This document shows positions 15,172-24,200 of a stretch of DNA of 46,428 nt, one piece after another; position 1 is the first letter of the stretch, and the number at the start of each line of letters is the position of its first letter. A model generated the notes under the pieces. It saw only the letters and a list, made by a program, of their open reading frames with translations. It had not been told where the DNA came from and made no database searches. Location: positions 1-46,428 of the forward strand of contig CAZWSC010000100.1 in NCBI GenBank assembly GCA_964636385.1. The letters are read 5' to 3'. Origin of the DNA: CAZWSC01 sp964636385. GTDB lineage: Bacteria > Eisenbacteria > RBG-16-71-46 > CAIMUX01. The position numbers and the translations under genes were made by a program.

Positions 15172-16544
15172 TACTCTGCCTCCCGTCTATCTCCGTCTTC
15201 TGCGGCATCCGGGGCCTCCGTATCGCCGTCATCATCGCCGGCATCGGACTGCCGGGTAACACCCCGGGCCGCCTCCTCCGCCAGCTCGTCCAGAATCTGG
15301 CGTGTGGTGCCGAGCAGGCGTCCGGCGGTCTTCTCGCCGATCCCGGGGATCTCCATCAGCTCTTCAACTGAGGTGCGCAGGACATCCTGGAGCGTCTCCT
15401 TGCCCGCCGCAATCAGCCGCTCGACCATGCGTGGGCCGATCTGCTTCTCGTATGCCTCTAGATCGGCCTCCGGTACGCCCCCCTCTCCCGCCTGCTCAAG
15501 ATCCAGCTGGGACTGGCTCTTCAGGTCGATTCCGTATCCGGTCAGGCGGTGAGCAAGCCGCGCATTCTGCCCGCGGCCACCGATGGCCAGGCTGAGCTGA
15601 TCATCCGAGACGATGACCACAGCGCTTCTTTCCTCCTCGCTGACCAGCACGTCAAGGACACGGGCCGGAGCCAGCGCCCGGCTGATGAGGATCTTCGGAT
15701 CCGGACTCCAGGGGACAATGTCGATGCGCTCGCCCCCCAGTTCCCTGACGATCCCCTGCACCCGGGCGCCCTTCATGCCAACGCAGGCGCCCACCGGATC
15801 GACGCGGTCATCGTGCGAGACCACCGCGATCTTGGTACGGCTGCCGGGTTCCCGGGCGATCTCCCTTATCTCCACTACCCGCTCGAATATCTCAGGGACC
15901 TCGTTCTCGAACAGTCTCCGTACGAAGTCCTCGTGAGTCCGGGACAGAATCAGCATCGGGCCCTTCTGATTCCTGTCTATCTCCCTTAGAAGGACACGGA
16001 CCGGATCGCCAATCTTGAACCTGTCCCGCATCATGAGATCCCGCGGGGGGCAGATCCCTTCGGTACGGCCGATCTTCACGATCAGGCTGCCCCGGTCGAC
16101 CTGGGAGACGGTGCCGGAGAGGATCTGGCCGACCTTGTCCTCGTACTCCTCATAGACCTTGTCCCGTTCGGCTTCCCGTACGCGCTGGACAAGGACCTGC
16201 TTGGCTGCCTGCACCGCATTCCTGCCGAATTCCGCCACCGGCACCTTCACGGGAACCGTGGCGCCGAGGCGGATGTGCGGGTCGATCTTCTGCGCCTCAT
16301 CGAAGTCAATCTCGCCCTCGAGGTCGATGGCGACCTGCACCACCTTCTTGTGCACGCGGACTTCTATCCCGCCCGTGACCTCGTCGAAGGCAACCTGTAC
16401 ATCAGCGGCGGTCGCGTATCTCTTCTTCGCGGCGCTCAGCAGGCCGGCCTCAAGAGTCTCTATCAGGAGCGCCCTGTCGACGCTCTTCTCACGGGCTATC
16501 TGCCGCAGAGCCTCAAGGATTTCATCCGTTGGCAGTTTAGGCAT
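15171..16544 (-). CDS. nusA: Transcription termination/antitermination factor NusA
   Basis: About 457 residues from the chosen ATG at 16544 (MPKLPTDEILEALRQIAREK). The frame is open to 16673, but the extra 43 residues lie inside rimP and are unlike the family. Domains: NusA N-terminal RNAP-binding domain, S1 (ILSGTVSQVDRGSLIVKIGR), two KH domains (VGACVGMKGARVQGIVRELGG; LAIGGRGQNARLAHRLTGY) and one helix-hairpin-helix C-terminal module (MEIPGIGEKTAGRLLG). An acidic tail follows. It overlaps rimP by 8 bases. The YlxR and YlxQ genes that follow nusA in Bacillus are absent; infB follows directly. Confidence 0.95.
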   Translation of the reverse strand: MPKLPTDEILEALRQIAREKSVDRALLIETLEAGLLSAAKKRYATAADVQVAFDEVTGGIEVRVHKKVVQVAIDLEGEIDFDEAQKIDPHIRLGATVPVKVPVAEFGRNAVQAAKQVLVQRVREAERDKVYEEYEDKVGQILSGTVSQVDRGSLIVKIGRTEGICPPRDLMMRDRFKIGDPVRVLLREIDRNQKGPMLILSRTHEDFVRRLFENEVPEIFERVVEIREIAREPGSRTKIAVVSHDDRVDPVGACVGMKGARVQGIVRELGGERIDIVPWSPDPKILISRALAPARVLDVLVSEEERSAVVIVSDDQLSLAIGGRGQNARLAHRLTGYGIDLKSQSQLDLEQAGEGGVPEADLEAYEKQIGPRMVERLIAAGKETLQDVLRTSVEELMEIPGIGEKTAGRLLGTTRQILDELAEEAARGVTRQSDAGDDDGDTEAPDAAEDGDRREAE

Positions 16545-17058
16545 CTTCTGGTGCCGAATCCCTCTCCGGCCCGCCGTCAGCATCACGCGGGCCCGGCCTC
16601 TTCTTCCATGGATCCATGTGCAGGAACGCCCTGTCCACGGCGCCGAGGGGCAGAACTGTCTCCCCGCCGCCATGCAGGATGATCCGGACTGAATCCCCCT
16701 CCAGCTCTCCTATACTTCCCTGGATCCTCTGCGTGGTCCCGTCGGACGCCTGGAACTCGATCCGAACATCCTCGCCCCGGAACCGCTCATAATGCTCCGT
16801 CTTCCAGATCCTGCGGTTCATCCCGGCGGATGACACCTCCAGGTTGTAGGCCCCCCTCAGCATCGGGTTGGCATCCAGAAGGACAGCTATCCTCCTGCTG
16901 AGCCGCGCACATGCCTCCACGGGCACGCCGCCGGACCGGTCAACCGCGACCCTGTAGGTTCCGATCCTGCGTGAATGCGAGACCGAGCATTCTACCAGCT
17001 CGAACCCGTCCTCTTCCAACAGAGGCTCAACCAGTTCCGCCAGTTCCTCGCGTCGCAT
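16537..17058 (-). CDS. rimP: Ribosome maturation factor RimP
   Basis: About 173 residues. RimP is needed for early 30S maturation. The pattern GTYRVAVDRSGGVPVEACARLSRR and YNLEVSSAGMNRRIWKTEHYERFRGEDV (usual V-S-S-P-G-L-x-R-P-L, here A-G-M-N-R-R) identifies it. The start ATG at 17058 lies 5 bases behind GAGGAG; the frame extends to 17097 without a ribosome-binding site. It is the first gene of the rimP-nusA-infB run, as in E. coli and Bacillus. An intrinsic terminator stands 43 bases upstream of the start. Confidence 0.92.
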   Translation of the reverse strand: MRREELAELVEPLLEEDGFELVECSVSHSRRIGTYRVAVDRSGGVPVEACARLSRRIAVLLDANPMLRGAYNLEVSSAGMNRRIWKTEHYERFRGEDVRIEFQASDGTTQRIQGSIGELEGDSVRIILHGGGETVLPLGAVDRAFLHMDPWKKRPGPRDADGGPERDSAPEDA

Positions 17059-17101
17059 GGTACTCCTCTGCGGCCCGGCGCGCCACATGCGCCTCAAGGG
17101 T

Positions 17102-17132
17102 CAAACAAAAACAACGTGGACAGATGCCCACG
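17102..17132 (-). terminator. Intrinsic terminator upstream of rimP
   Basis: On the minus strand, CGTGGG-CATCTG-TCCACG (17115-17132; five Watson-Crick pairs plus one G-U) is followed at once by TTGTTTTTGTTTG (17102-17114). This is the clearest rho-independent terminator in the window. It may end the M28 peptidase transcript or act as an attenuator in the leader of the rimP operon. Confidence 0.7.
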
Positions 17133-17139
17133 CAGTCCT

Positions 17140-17168
17140 ACCCTACAGAAGACTGGTACCCAGATCAA
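17140..17168 (-). promoter_or_regulatory. Weak candidate promoter before the rimP operon
   Basis: Minus strand TTGATC (17163-17168), a 17-base spacer, then TAGGGT (17140-17145). Matches are 4/6 and 3/6. If real, the transcript would begin almost at the terminator hairpin, so either the promoter call is wrong or the hairpin is a leader attenuator. Confidence 0.25.
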
Positions 17169-17177
17169 CGGCATTCC

Positions 17178-17203
17178 CGCCCACCCGCCACCCGGGGTGG
17201 GCG
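17178..17203 (-). repeat. 9-bp perfect hairpin just after the M28 peptidase gene
   Basis: cgcccaccc (17178-17186) and gggtgggcg (17195-17203) with an 8-base loop, starting 4 bases past the stop codon of the M28 gene. No U-tract follows. It probably stabilises the 3' end or works together with the terminator 45 bases further on. Confidence 0.5.
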
Positions 17204-17207
17204 TCGG

Positions 17208-18173
17208 TCAGGGAGACAGCCGCCGATCGTAGATCAGGGTCGAAACCACCTCCCCGACCCGCGCCAACCTCTCGGGGCTGACGTTCGCGGGCACGTCCTG
17301 CCGAGTGTGCCAGAACGGATCGTTGAATCCAATCACAACAATCGACGGAATACCCGCGCGCAGAAACGGCGCGTGGTCGTCGACCACATGGTACTCAACC
17401 TCCGGGTTCCACTCCCTGAACCCCTTCTCCGCAGCTATCCCGAAGACGAGGTCCTGCAGATCACGGGCGTACGTCCTGGAAAACAACTCCCTTCCGAACT
17501 CGGTATGGGGAGAGCCGATCATGTCCAGGATGATCACCCAGTCAGGCGTCGCCCATGGCCAGTTGGCGGCGGCGTAAGAACTTCCATGGCACCAGGTCTC
17601 CTCACGGCCGCGCGTTCCCTGGTCCTCGGCATCGAAAAACGCCAGGTCCACGCCCAGCGGAGGCGGGTATTCCTCCAGGTGCCTGGCCAGAACGAGAAGA
17701 AGCGCAGCCCCGGACGCGCCATCATTGGCGCCTGGAACAGCATGGGTTGCGGCTATCGTCGAATCCTCCTCGTCGCACCAGGCCCGGGTGTCGAAGTGCG
17801 TACCGAACATGATCCGGGGGCGTATCTCCGGCCGGAAACGCACCAGCACATTGGTGCCGGTAATCGTCCTGCCTGTGTAGGGATCCGGGTGGGGAAAGCG
17901 CTGTAGCCGATACTCAACCCCCAGGCTGTCCAGATAACCCCGGGTCATCCCCAGCCAGGCTGCGTGAGCCGGAGTGCCGGGCACCCTGGGTCCGAGATCA
18001 CACTGGCGCACCACCCACCTGAAGATCTCCTCGCCTTCCAGGACCGGATGGCTCCCGGCCGACAGACCGGTGGAGAGCGCAAGGATGCACGAAACCGCGC
18101 CAGACATCCAAAGGGGCAGCCTGCACCGGCCCGGTATCTTTGCTCCATGAAACTGCCGTAGAACTGCCTTCAT
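17208..18173 (-). CDS. Exported M28 zinc peptidase, glutaminyl cyclase-like
   Basis: A 321-residue protein with an N-terminal signal segment (about residues 18-40). The M28/glutaminyl-peptide cyclotransferase fold is shown by GTHFDTR (His126), PGANDGASG (Asp151, bridging zinc), FFDAEDQG (Glu183), ILDMIG, DDHAPFLRAGIP and FWHT (last His ligand). The overall layout, including the short DPYTGRTITGTN start, matches bacterial glutaminyl cyclases of the M28 family more than aminopeptidases, but the two cannot be told apart by eye. N-terminal pyroglutamate formation is a known modification of type IX cargo in Bacteroidota, which makes its place directly after sprA interesting. SD GGGGGG lies 6 bases before the ATG. 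Confidence 0.85.
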   Translation of the reverse strand: MKAVLRQFHGAKIPGRCRLPLWMSGAVSCILALSTGLSAGSHPVLEGEEIFRWVVRQCDLGPRVPGTPAHAAWLGMTRGYLDSLGVEYRLQRFPHPDPYTGRTITGTNVLVRFRPEIRPRIMFGTHFDTRAWCDEEDSTIAATHAVPGANDGASGAALLLVLARHLEEYPPPLGVDLAFFDAEDQGTRGREETWCHGSSYAAANWPWATPDWVIILDMIGSPHTEFGRELFSRTYARDLQDLVFGIAAEKGFREWNPEVEYHVVDDHAPFLRAGIPSIVVIGFNDPFWHTRQDVPANVSPERLARVGEVVSTLIYDRRLSP

Positions 18174-18272
18174 GGTTAGCCCCCCGTTCCTGACCAGGGC
18201 TGACAGCAGATCAGTGCTCAGGCGATCAGGATGTGATGCTCCCGCATGCTCCGAAGTTCGGGACGGCCCTCT

Positions 18273-21200
18273 CTAGAAAGTGAACTGGGCCGAGATCGAC
18301 ACCCCTATGAACCTGGTGGTGAATGCCTCGTTTCTGTTGTCCGTGTCCTGACCGACATCGATTGAAGCGCTTCCGTTGATGCTCTGGGTGAACTGGTAGG
18401 TGGCGCCCGTTGCAAGCTTCCACCCGGACGTGTCGTAGCTTACCACCTTGCGCGGCCCGGTCGTGACCTCCTGACGGCGGGATCTCCAGTCCAGGCTCGC
18501 GTTCGCGTCCAGTCTGCTCTGAATCGTCTGTGTGCGGCCGGTCAGCGGAACGGTCACCTGGCGGGTCAGGTTGAAGCTCTTCCTGAGTGTGAGGCCGACC
18601 GAGAGATCGTTCGAGCTGGTGGTCGACGCGCCGGTCCCGAATCTCGCGGTAACGGACGAATTGGCGGAGGAGCTGAGGGATGCCTGCAGCCCGGACGGAC
18701 TCGTTGCGTTGATGCTCAGAATGGGGTTCAGACTCGTCCGAACCGTCTCCGAATCCTTCGGCCGGAGACTGGAGCCCTGTTCCGTCGTGACGCGGGAGTA
18801 CCGGCTGTTGGCCTGGAGAGTACGGAAGAAACGTTTGAGGCCGAGCTTCTCATGCAGGCCTCCCCAGTTGACGTCGACATCCGGCCACGTGAGTGTTCTG
18901 TTGGTGGACACCATTCCGTTGGAGTTGCTCTGCCCCTGGGCACGGGAGAATCTTGTCGTTATCTGTACGCGATCGGGCAGTGAGAGTCGTGTATCCAGGG
19001 TGAGATTCCTGTTCCGTGTCCTCTGCTCGGTGGCCTGCCTCAGGGCCTTCACCCCGCGTCCGGGATCGTCGGTCAGACCGAGCTGGTACAGAATACCTGG
19101 CTCCCCCTTGCGCAGGCTGAAACTGGTCCCCGAGGTAATGGAGTATGTGGTGTTGATGTCACCGATGCTGAACCGGCCCTGACCTCCACCCGCCTGACGT
19201 CCTGCTGCTCCGACCGAATCCTCACTGCCGCCGAGCCGGGAGAGATCGCGCAGATACTCCATCAGCCTGGACAGGGAAACCCTGGCGTTGTACGTGGTGG
19301 TCCGGTTGTTCCGCAGGTCGTTTGCCCTGTCCGGTTCATCCTCCGCCGACGATGTGGCCTGTCTGGCCAGGACAAGATCGGAATTGCCACTCCAGCTGAA
19401 CCGCGGAGCAAGCTCGGAGCGGAGCACCGGGATCTCCTGGCTGAACGAAAGCTGATGCTTCCTCGATGTCTCCCGCCCAAGGTTTAGCCCCAGCAGACTC
19501 TGCTGGTTCTCCCTGAGCATCAGGTCGCGCCCGCTGTCTATGCGGTACGTAATGGGAGAGAGCGGCCGGGCCGATGCTGACAGGCCCAGGCCGGCGGTGT
19601 TTCTGTCCTGACTGGGCTGTTTGACATAAGGCTGGCTCAGGTCGGTCCTGCTGTATCTTGTCTGCATCATGTGGCTGCCGGTGAGATTCGCCGACAGCGA
19701 AGTCGGGATCAGGCGCATCCTGGTCCGTTCGCCGAAGAGCCTCCCGATCGGGTGGAACAACCAGTGGGAGCCCACGTCCCACTCACCCCAGTTGGCCATG
19801 TTCAGGTTCCAGCCCACACTTCCCCGTCGGGTCGTCGAGGTATCCCGCGCCGTGGGGTTGAGCGTAACCGCGCGGCGATAGCCTCCGGAGACGCTCCAGG
19901 GACTCAGCAGGTAGCGGTCTGTCCATGTCTGGCCCTGCCTTCTGCTGAGTGAGATGGAGTGGTCCACCGATCGGCTCTCGGCAATATCCCGGTCGGTCGC
20001 GCGATCCAGCACGAGATCGCTGTTCGTTCTGAACTTCGGCACGCTACGGGAGGAGGTTACGCTGGTCCGCACCGGCGCATCGATGCCCAGGGGACGAATG
20101 AAGTGGCTGAGATTCGTGGAGCCCGAAAAGTTCCAGGTCGTGGATGTGGTGCCGCTTCCCCTGTCCTGCCCGATTCTCAGGAAGTCTGCCCCGGTCCTCT
20201 GTATGTTGAAGTCCATGCGGGCCACATCCGACAACTCGGCCGACAGGGTCATCCGGGAGGCCAATCCCACGTCCCTCTTCACCTCTGTCAGGCGCAGCTC
20301 GTTGACCCAGACACTCCCCCTGCCAAGTGGACGGCTTCCGACATTCGACACCTGCAGCGCAATGCGCTTCACCGACGTAAGGGACGGATTCCCCCTTCGG
20401 GAGATTACCACGCCATCTCCAAGATCGCGGGTGATCAACCCCGTGGTCGAATCGGGCTGCTCCAGCTGCAGCTGGCTCAGGGCGGCGAAGTCGATCTTCA
20501 GAAGCCTCCAGTGCCCGGTTACGGGAACCCTGTACTCGTAGTAGTTCAGGGTATCGTTGGCCGCATCCCGGCAAAGCCGCATCGAGCAGATCAGGTCCGC
20601 GTCGCCGGTCTCATAACGCCCCTTCAGGTAGAACTCCATGTTTTCGTAAAGGGTGTAGTCCTGGTCCTGACCATACGTGCGGTAGATGGAGGCCTTGCGC
20701 CCCGGCTGAAACTCGCTGAAGTTGAGGGTGATCGACTGCTCTCTCTCGGGGATGTTGTCCTGCTTGCGGACAGTAAAGGGGGGATCGTAGACGGCTGCGT
20801 CATCCTTGTTGTTGATGACCCCGACGTAGAACTCCTCCCCCGGCGCCAGGTCGGCCGGATCGACCGGGCGTCCCCTGAGATCGCTGATCGGGTTCTCGTA
20901 CCAGCGGTTACCAACGATTTCCATCCCGCCGAGCTGCAGGGTTGCCCGGTCCTCGAAACCCGTGACCCAGACACGCGCGTGGAGGATCCTTTCCCACACC
21001 GGCTCTGTTGCGTCGCCGTCCCAGAGCCTGGTGACCAGGCTGTCGCTCCCCAGGGGTATCCGGATCCTGCGCCAGCCGTTGTGCGGCTCGACCAGCCCGG
21101 GGGGCGCGCCCGGGTCCCGGTGAACGTAGTCGCGGTAGACGTCAGTCTCCCAGAGAGTCGAGTCGGCCAGGGGGATCCGGATCTGGAAGTAGCTGTTCAG

Positions 21201-24200
21201 AACATCCAGCACGCCGTTCCCGTTCAGGTCCTCAGTATCCAGCTCCTGGTTACCCTCCATGCCGTTAATGTGGGCGTACTTCCTGGGATCGTCATCCGCA
21301 AGGCTCTCGTCGAAGCTGTACGTGTCGAAGTAGTGGGCTCCCGGCTGGCCTGTGAGCAGATTATCCAGACCCGTGTCCTCGTTCACGCCCCCGCCGACAT
21401 CCAGACGGCCGTTGGGGTAGACTACATCCTCCGTGTCGAGCTTTCCGTTGGGGCGGGCCAGATCGAACCAGTCCCCCGGGTCGAGCGGACTGTCAGGATC
21501 CTCCCGGTACCACATCGCATCTTCGCTGATGGCGCCCAGATCGATGTACAGGTAGCCCCTGCGCTCCTGGTCGGGCGTAGGCTGAGGGCGGTACTGCCTG
21601 AAGTCGTTCACCCAGACATCCAGAAACTGCGCCCGGGAGAGGTCGCGTCCGCGCGTGGATATGACCTGGACCACCCCGGCCCAGGACTCCTTCCTCTCCT
21701 CCGGAGACTCCCCCCTGGGGAAGAACTGCATCTGCATGATCTGCCGGTTGTGATCCGCCTCCCTCTCCGACAGGGTCGGCCGGAAATCCCTCTCCCTCGC
21801 CGCCCTGCGGGGCGAATACCACCACAGTTCCCCGCGCCGCCAGGCACGGTCGTCCGCGCCGCGCGGCAGGTTGTTGGTATCGTAATCGGGCAGCGGAATA
21901 CTGGTCGGCTGCCACTGCCGACGACTCATGCTCAGTGATACGACGTCCTTCGCACCCTCGAAGTCGTCGATGTACAATCTGTCCTTGGTATTGGGGTTGG
22001 GAAGGGATATTCCGGCCCCGAAACCCATGTTCAGCCTCGAGGGAGCACGCGCATGAACCCCGGGAATGGCATTGGTCAGCCGGGTCAGCAGCCTGGACTC
22101 GGTCTTGTATGTTCCGGCGACCTCGCCCACGATCGTTCGGGACGGCTCCTGCCCGAGACGCGGCCGGTCACCTTCCAGCCCCGGCACACCGCCCTTGCTC
22201 TCGAACAGCCAGCTTGTGGACATGGAAAGGTTCGAGTCTTCCGGCCGGTAGAATGCAGCGATCCCGCCCAGCGTCTTCTGGCTGCCGCCGAAACCCATGT
22301 ACGAGTAGTTGACGCTGATCTCATCGCTCTCCGTTACATTGGCGGCCTCAAGGATCTCCACCTCGCCCAGGTCATAGTCGATACGGTAGTGTCGGTCCCG
22401 TACCAGGGTGCGACCGCTCGCAGTGACAGTCTCGCTGCCGGGAAGGATGCCGAAGGCCTGGAGGTTGATCATGGTGACGGGACTTCGGAACGTGGCTTCC
22501 AGGTAGAACCGGCTGTCTGCCTGTGGGTTGACATGGTTGATCCGGTCGTAGACCCAGGGCGACCGGTACTGGGTGGAATCCGTTGTCGTGGGAAGCGCTC
22601 TCGGCCGACGGAGCCTCTGGTTGTCGAAGTTCGGGCTCTCCCCGGGCCCGGGAGGCCTGCCGGGGCCAAAGCGGCTGAATGTGTACCCACTGCACTGCGC
22701 CAGCCTGTACCCCAGATCGGATGAATCGGGGTCGAAGGGACGCAGGTCGGGGAACTGGATCAGCCCGAGCTCATAGCTCACGAACTCGGAGTCCACCCGG
22801 TCATCCCGCCCCGGAACCCTCCCGACGTCAGTCTCCCTGGACAGATCAAGGCCGGTCATCATCAGAAACGTGGTCTCGCCGATCCGGTCCGGTTCCTGCG
22901 TCTCTCCGAATGTCGTCTTTGCCCTGATGCGCAGCTCGAATCCATCCCTGAGGATTCCGCGCGACCCCAGGTCGTACACGTTACGCAGTTCGAATCTACG
23001 CAGGTCGGCCCAGGGGCCGATCGTCAGGTCGCTCTCCCGGATCCTGGAGTCCGACCGGCTCGGACGGATGAGGGCCAGCTCGAGAGTGTCCGCTTCACCG
23101 GGCAGGCCCGATGGCCTGCTCCCGCCGCCCACCGTGAAGAAGGATTCCGGCACCGGGCGCAGATCCCGGTCCATCTCCCACCCGGAGTACGCGACGGCCA
23201 GTGCATACTCATCGCTGAGTGGACGGTTCAGCATCAGAACCGGGTGTCCGTTGTACAGGCTTGTCTGGATCTGGTAGTCGCCGTTCGGAGGAGGCCCCGC
23301 AACCAGGCGGTAGAACGACCGGCGATAGGCGAGAGAGTCGGAGTACTGCTTGCCTGGAGGCCACGCCACGACCGGCACGGCCCCCATCTCAACATCGTTT
23401 CCCGCGTAGTAGTCATCCAGGAACACATCGAGCGTCCCCTGGTCCAGCTCCCAGGGGCAGCCGTTGGGGTCCCGCAGGAAGAAGTACCTGTTGGCGACGT
23501 AGTTCAGATCGTCGATCTTGACCGTCCGGGTCTCCGCGGACCGGGTCACGCTCCTTGAATCGCTCTGGCCCTCCTGCTTCGTCAGGATCCCGGTAAGCTG
23601 GACCGGGCCGATCCTGGCCTGCGTGTTGATCCCGAATAGCCCTTCCGCCCTCCCGCCGTACGTAACGTAGTTGGTTCCCGGCAATGTGAGGCTCGTATTG
23701 CCCAGGTCAACGCTCTGCACTATCTCGTCCTCGTATCCCTTGTAACGGATCCGGATCCTGTTGGCCAGAGGCGTAGTTGCCTGGCTTGACTGGTCGATGT
23801 CAACGCTGACTTTGTCGCCGATAGTCCCGGTGAGCTGGAGATTCAGCTCCTGCTTCATGTCGAGTGTGGGGAACTTCGACTGCCGGCGCATCATCTCGTT
23901 GCCCTTCTCCTTCGGACGCCACCGGCTCGTTCCGCTGAAGGTGATCCGCTCGCTCCCGCGAACCGAGAGGTTGGGACGTCCCTCCCCGAAGACGCTGCGC
24001 AGTTGTGAAGGGACTTCGATCGGTATGTCCAGCCTGACAAGGCCTCTCCTGGAGCCTGTTACCGCCGCCGCCTTGAGACCCCGGGCCGATTCCGCCTTCC
24101 AGACCTTCCAGAACTGCCCGGACGTAAGCCGGCTCAGAAACTCCGCCTGATCCATCGCGACAGGAGGCGAGGCGGGTGCGTCCTGAGCCAGTCGAACGAT

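Noticed and set aside
12988..15552. An 854-codon open frame on the plus strand opposite infB and part of nusA
   Set aside because: It is antisense to two clear housekeeping genes, its composition follows their high-GC third positions, and it has no recognisable domain.
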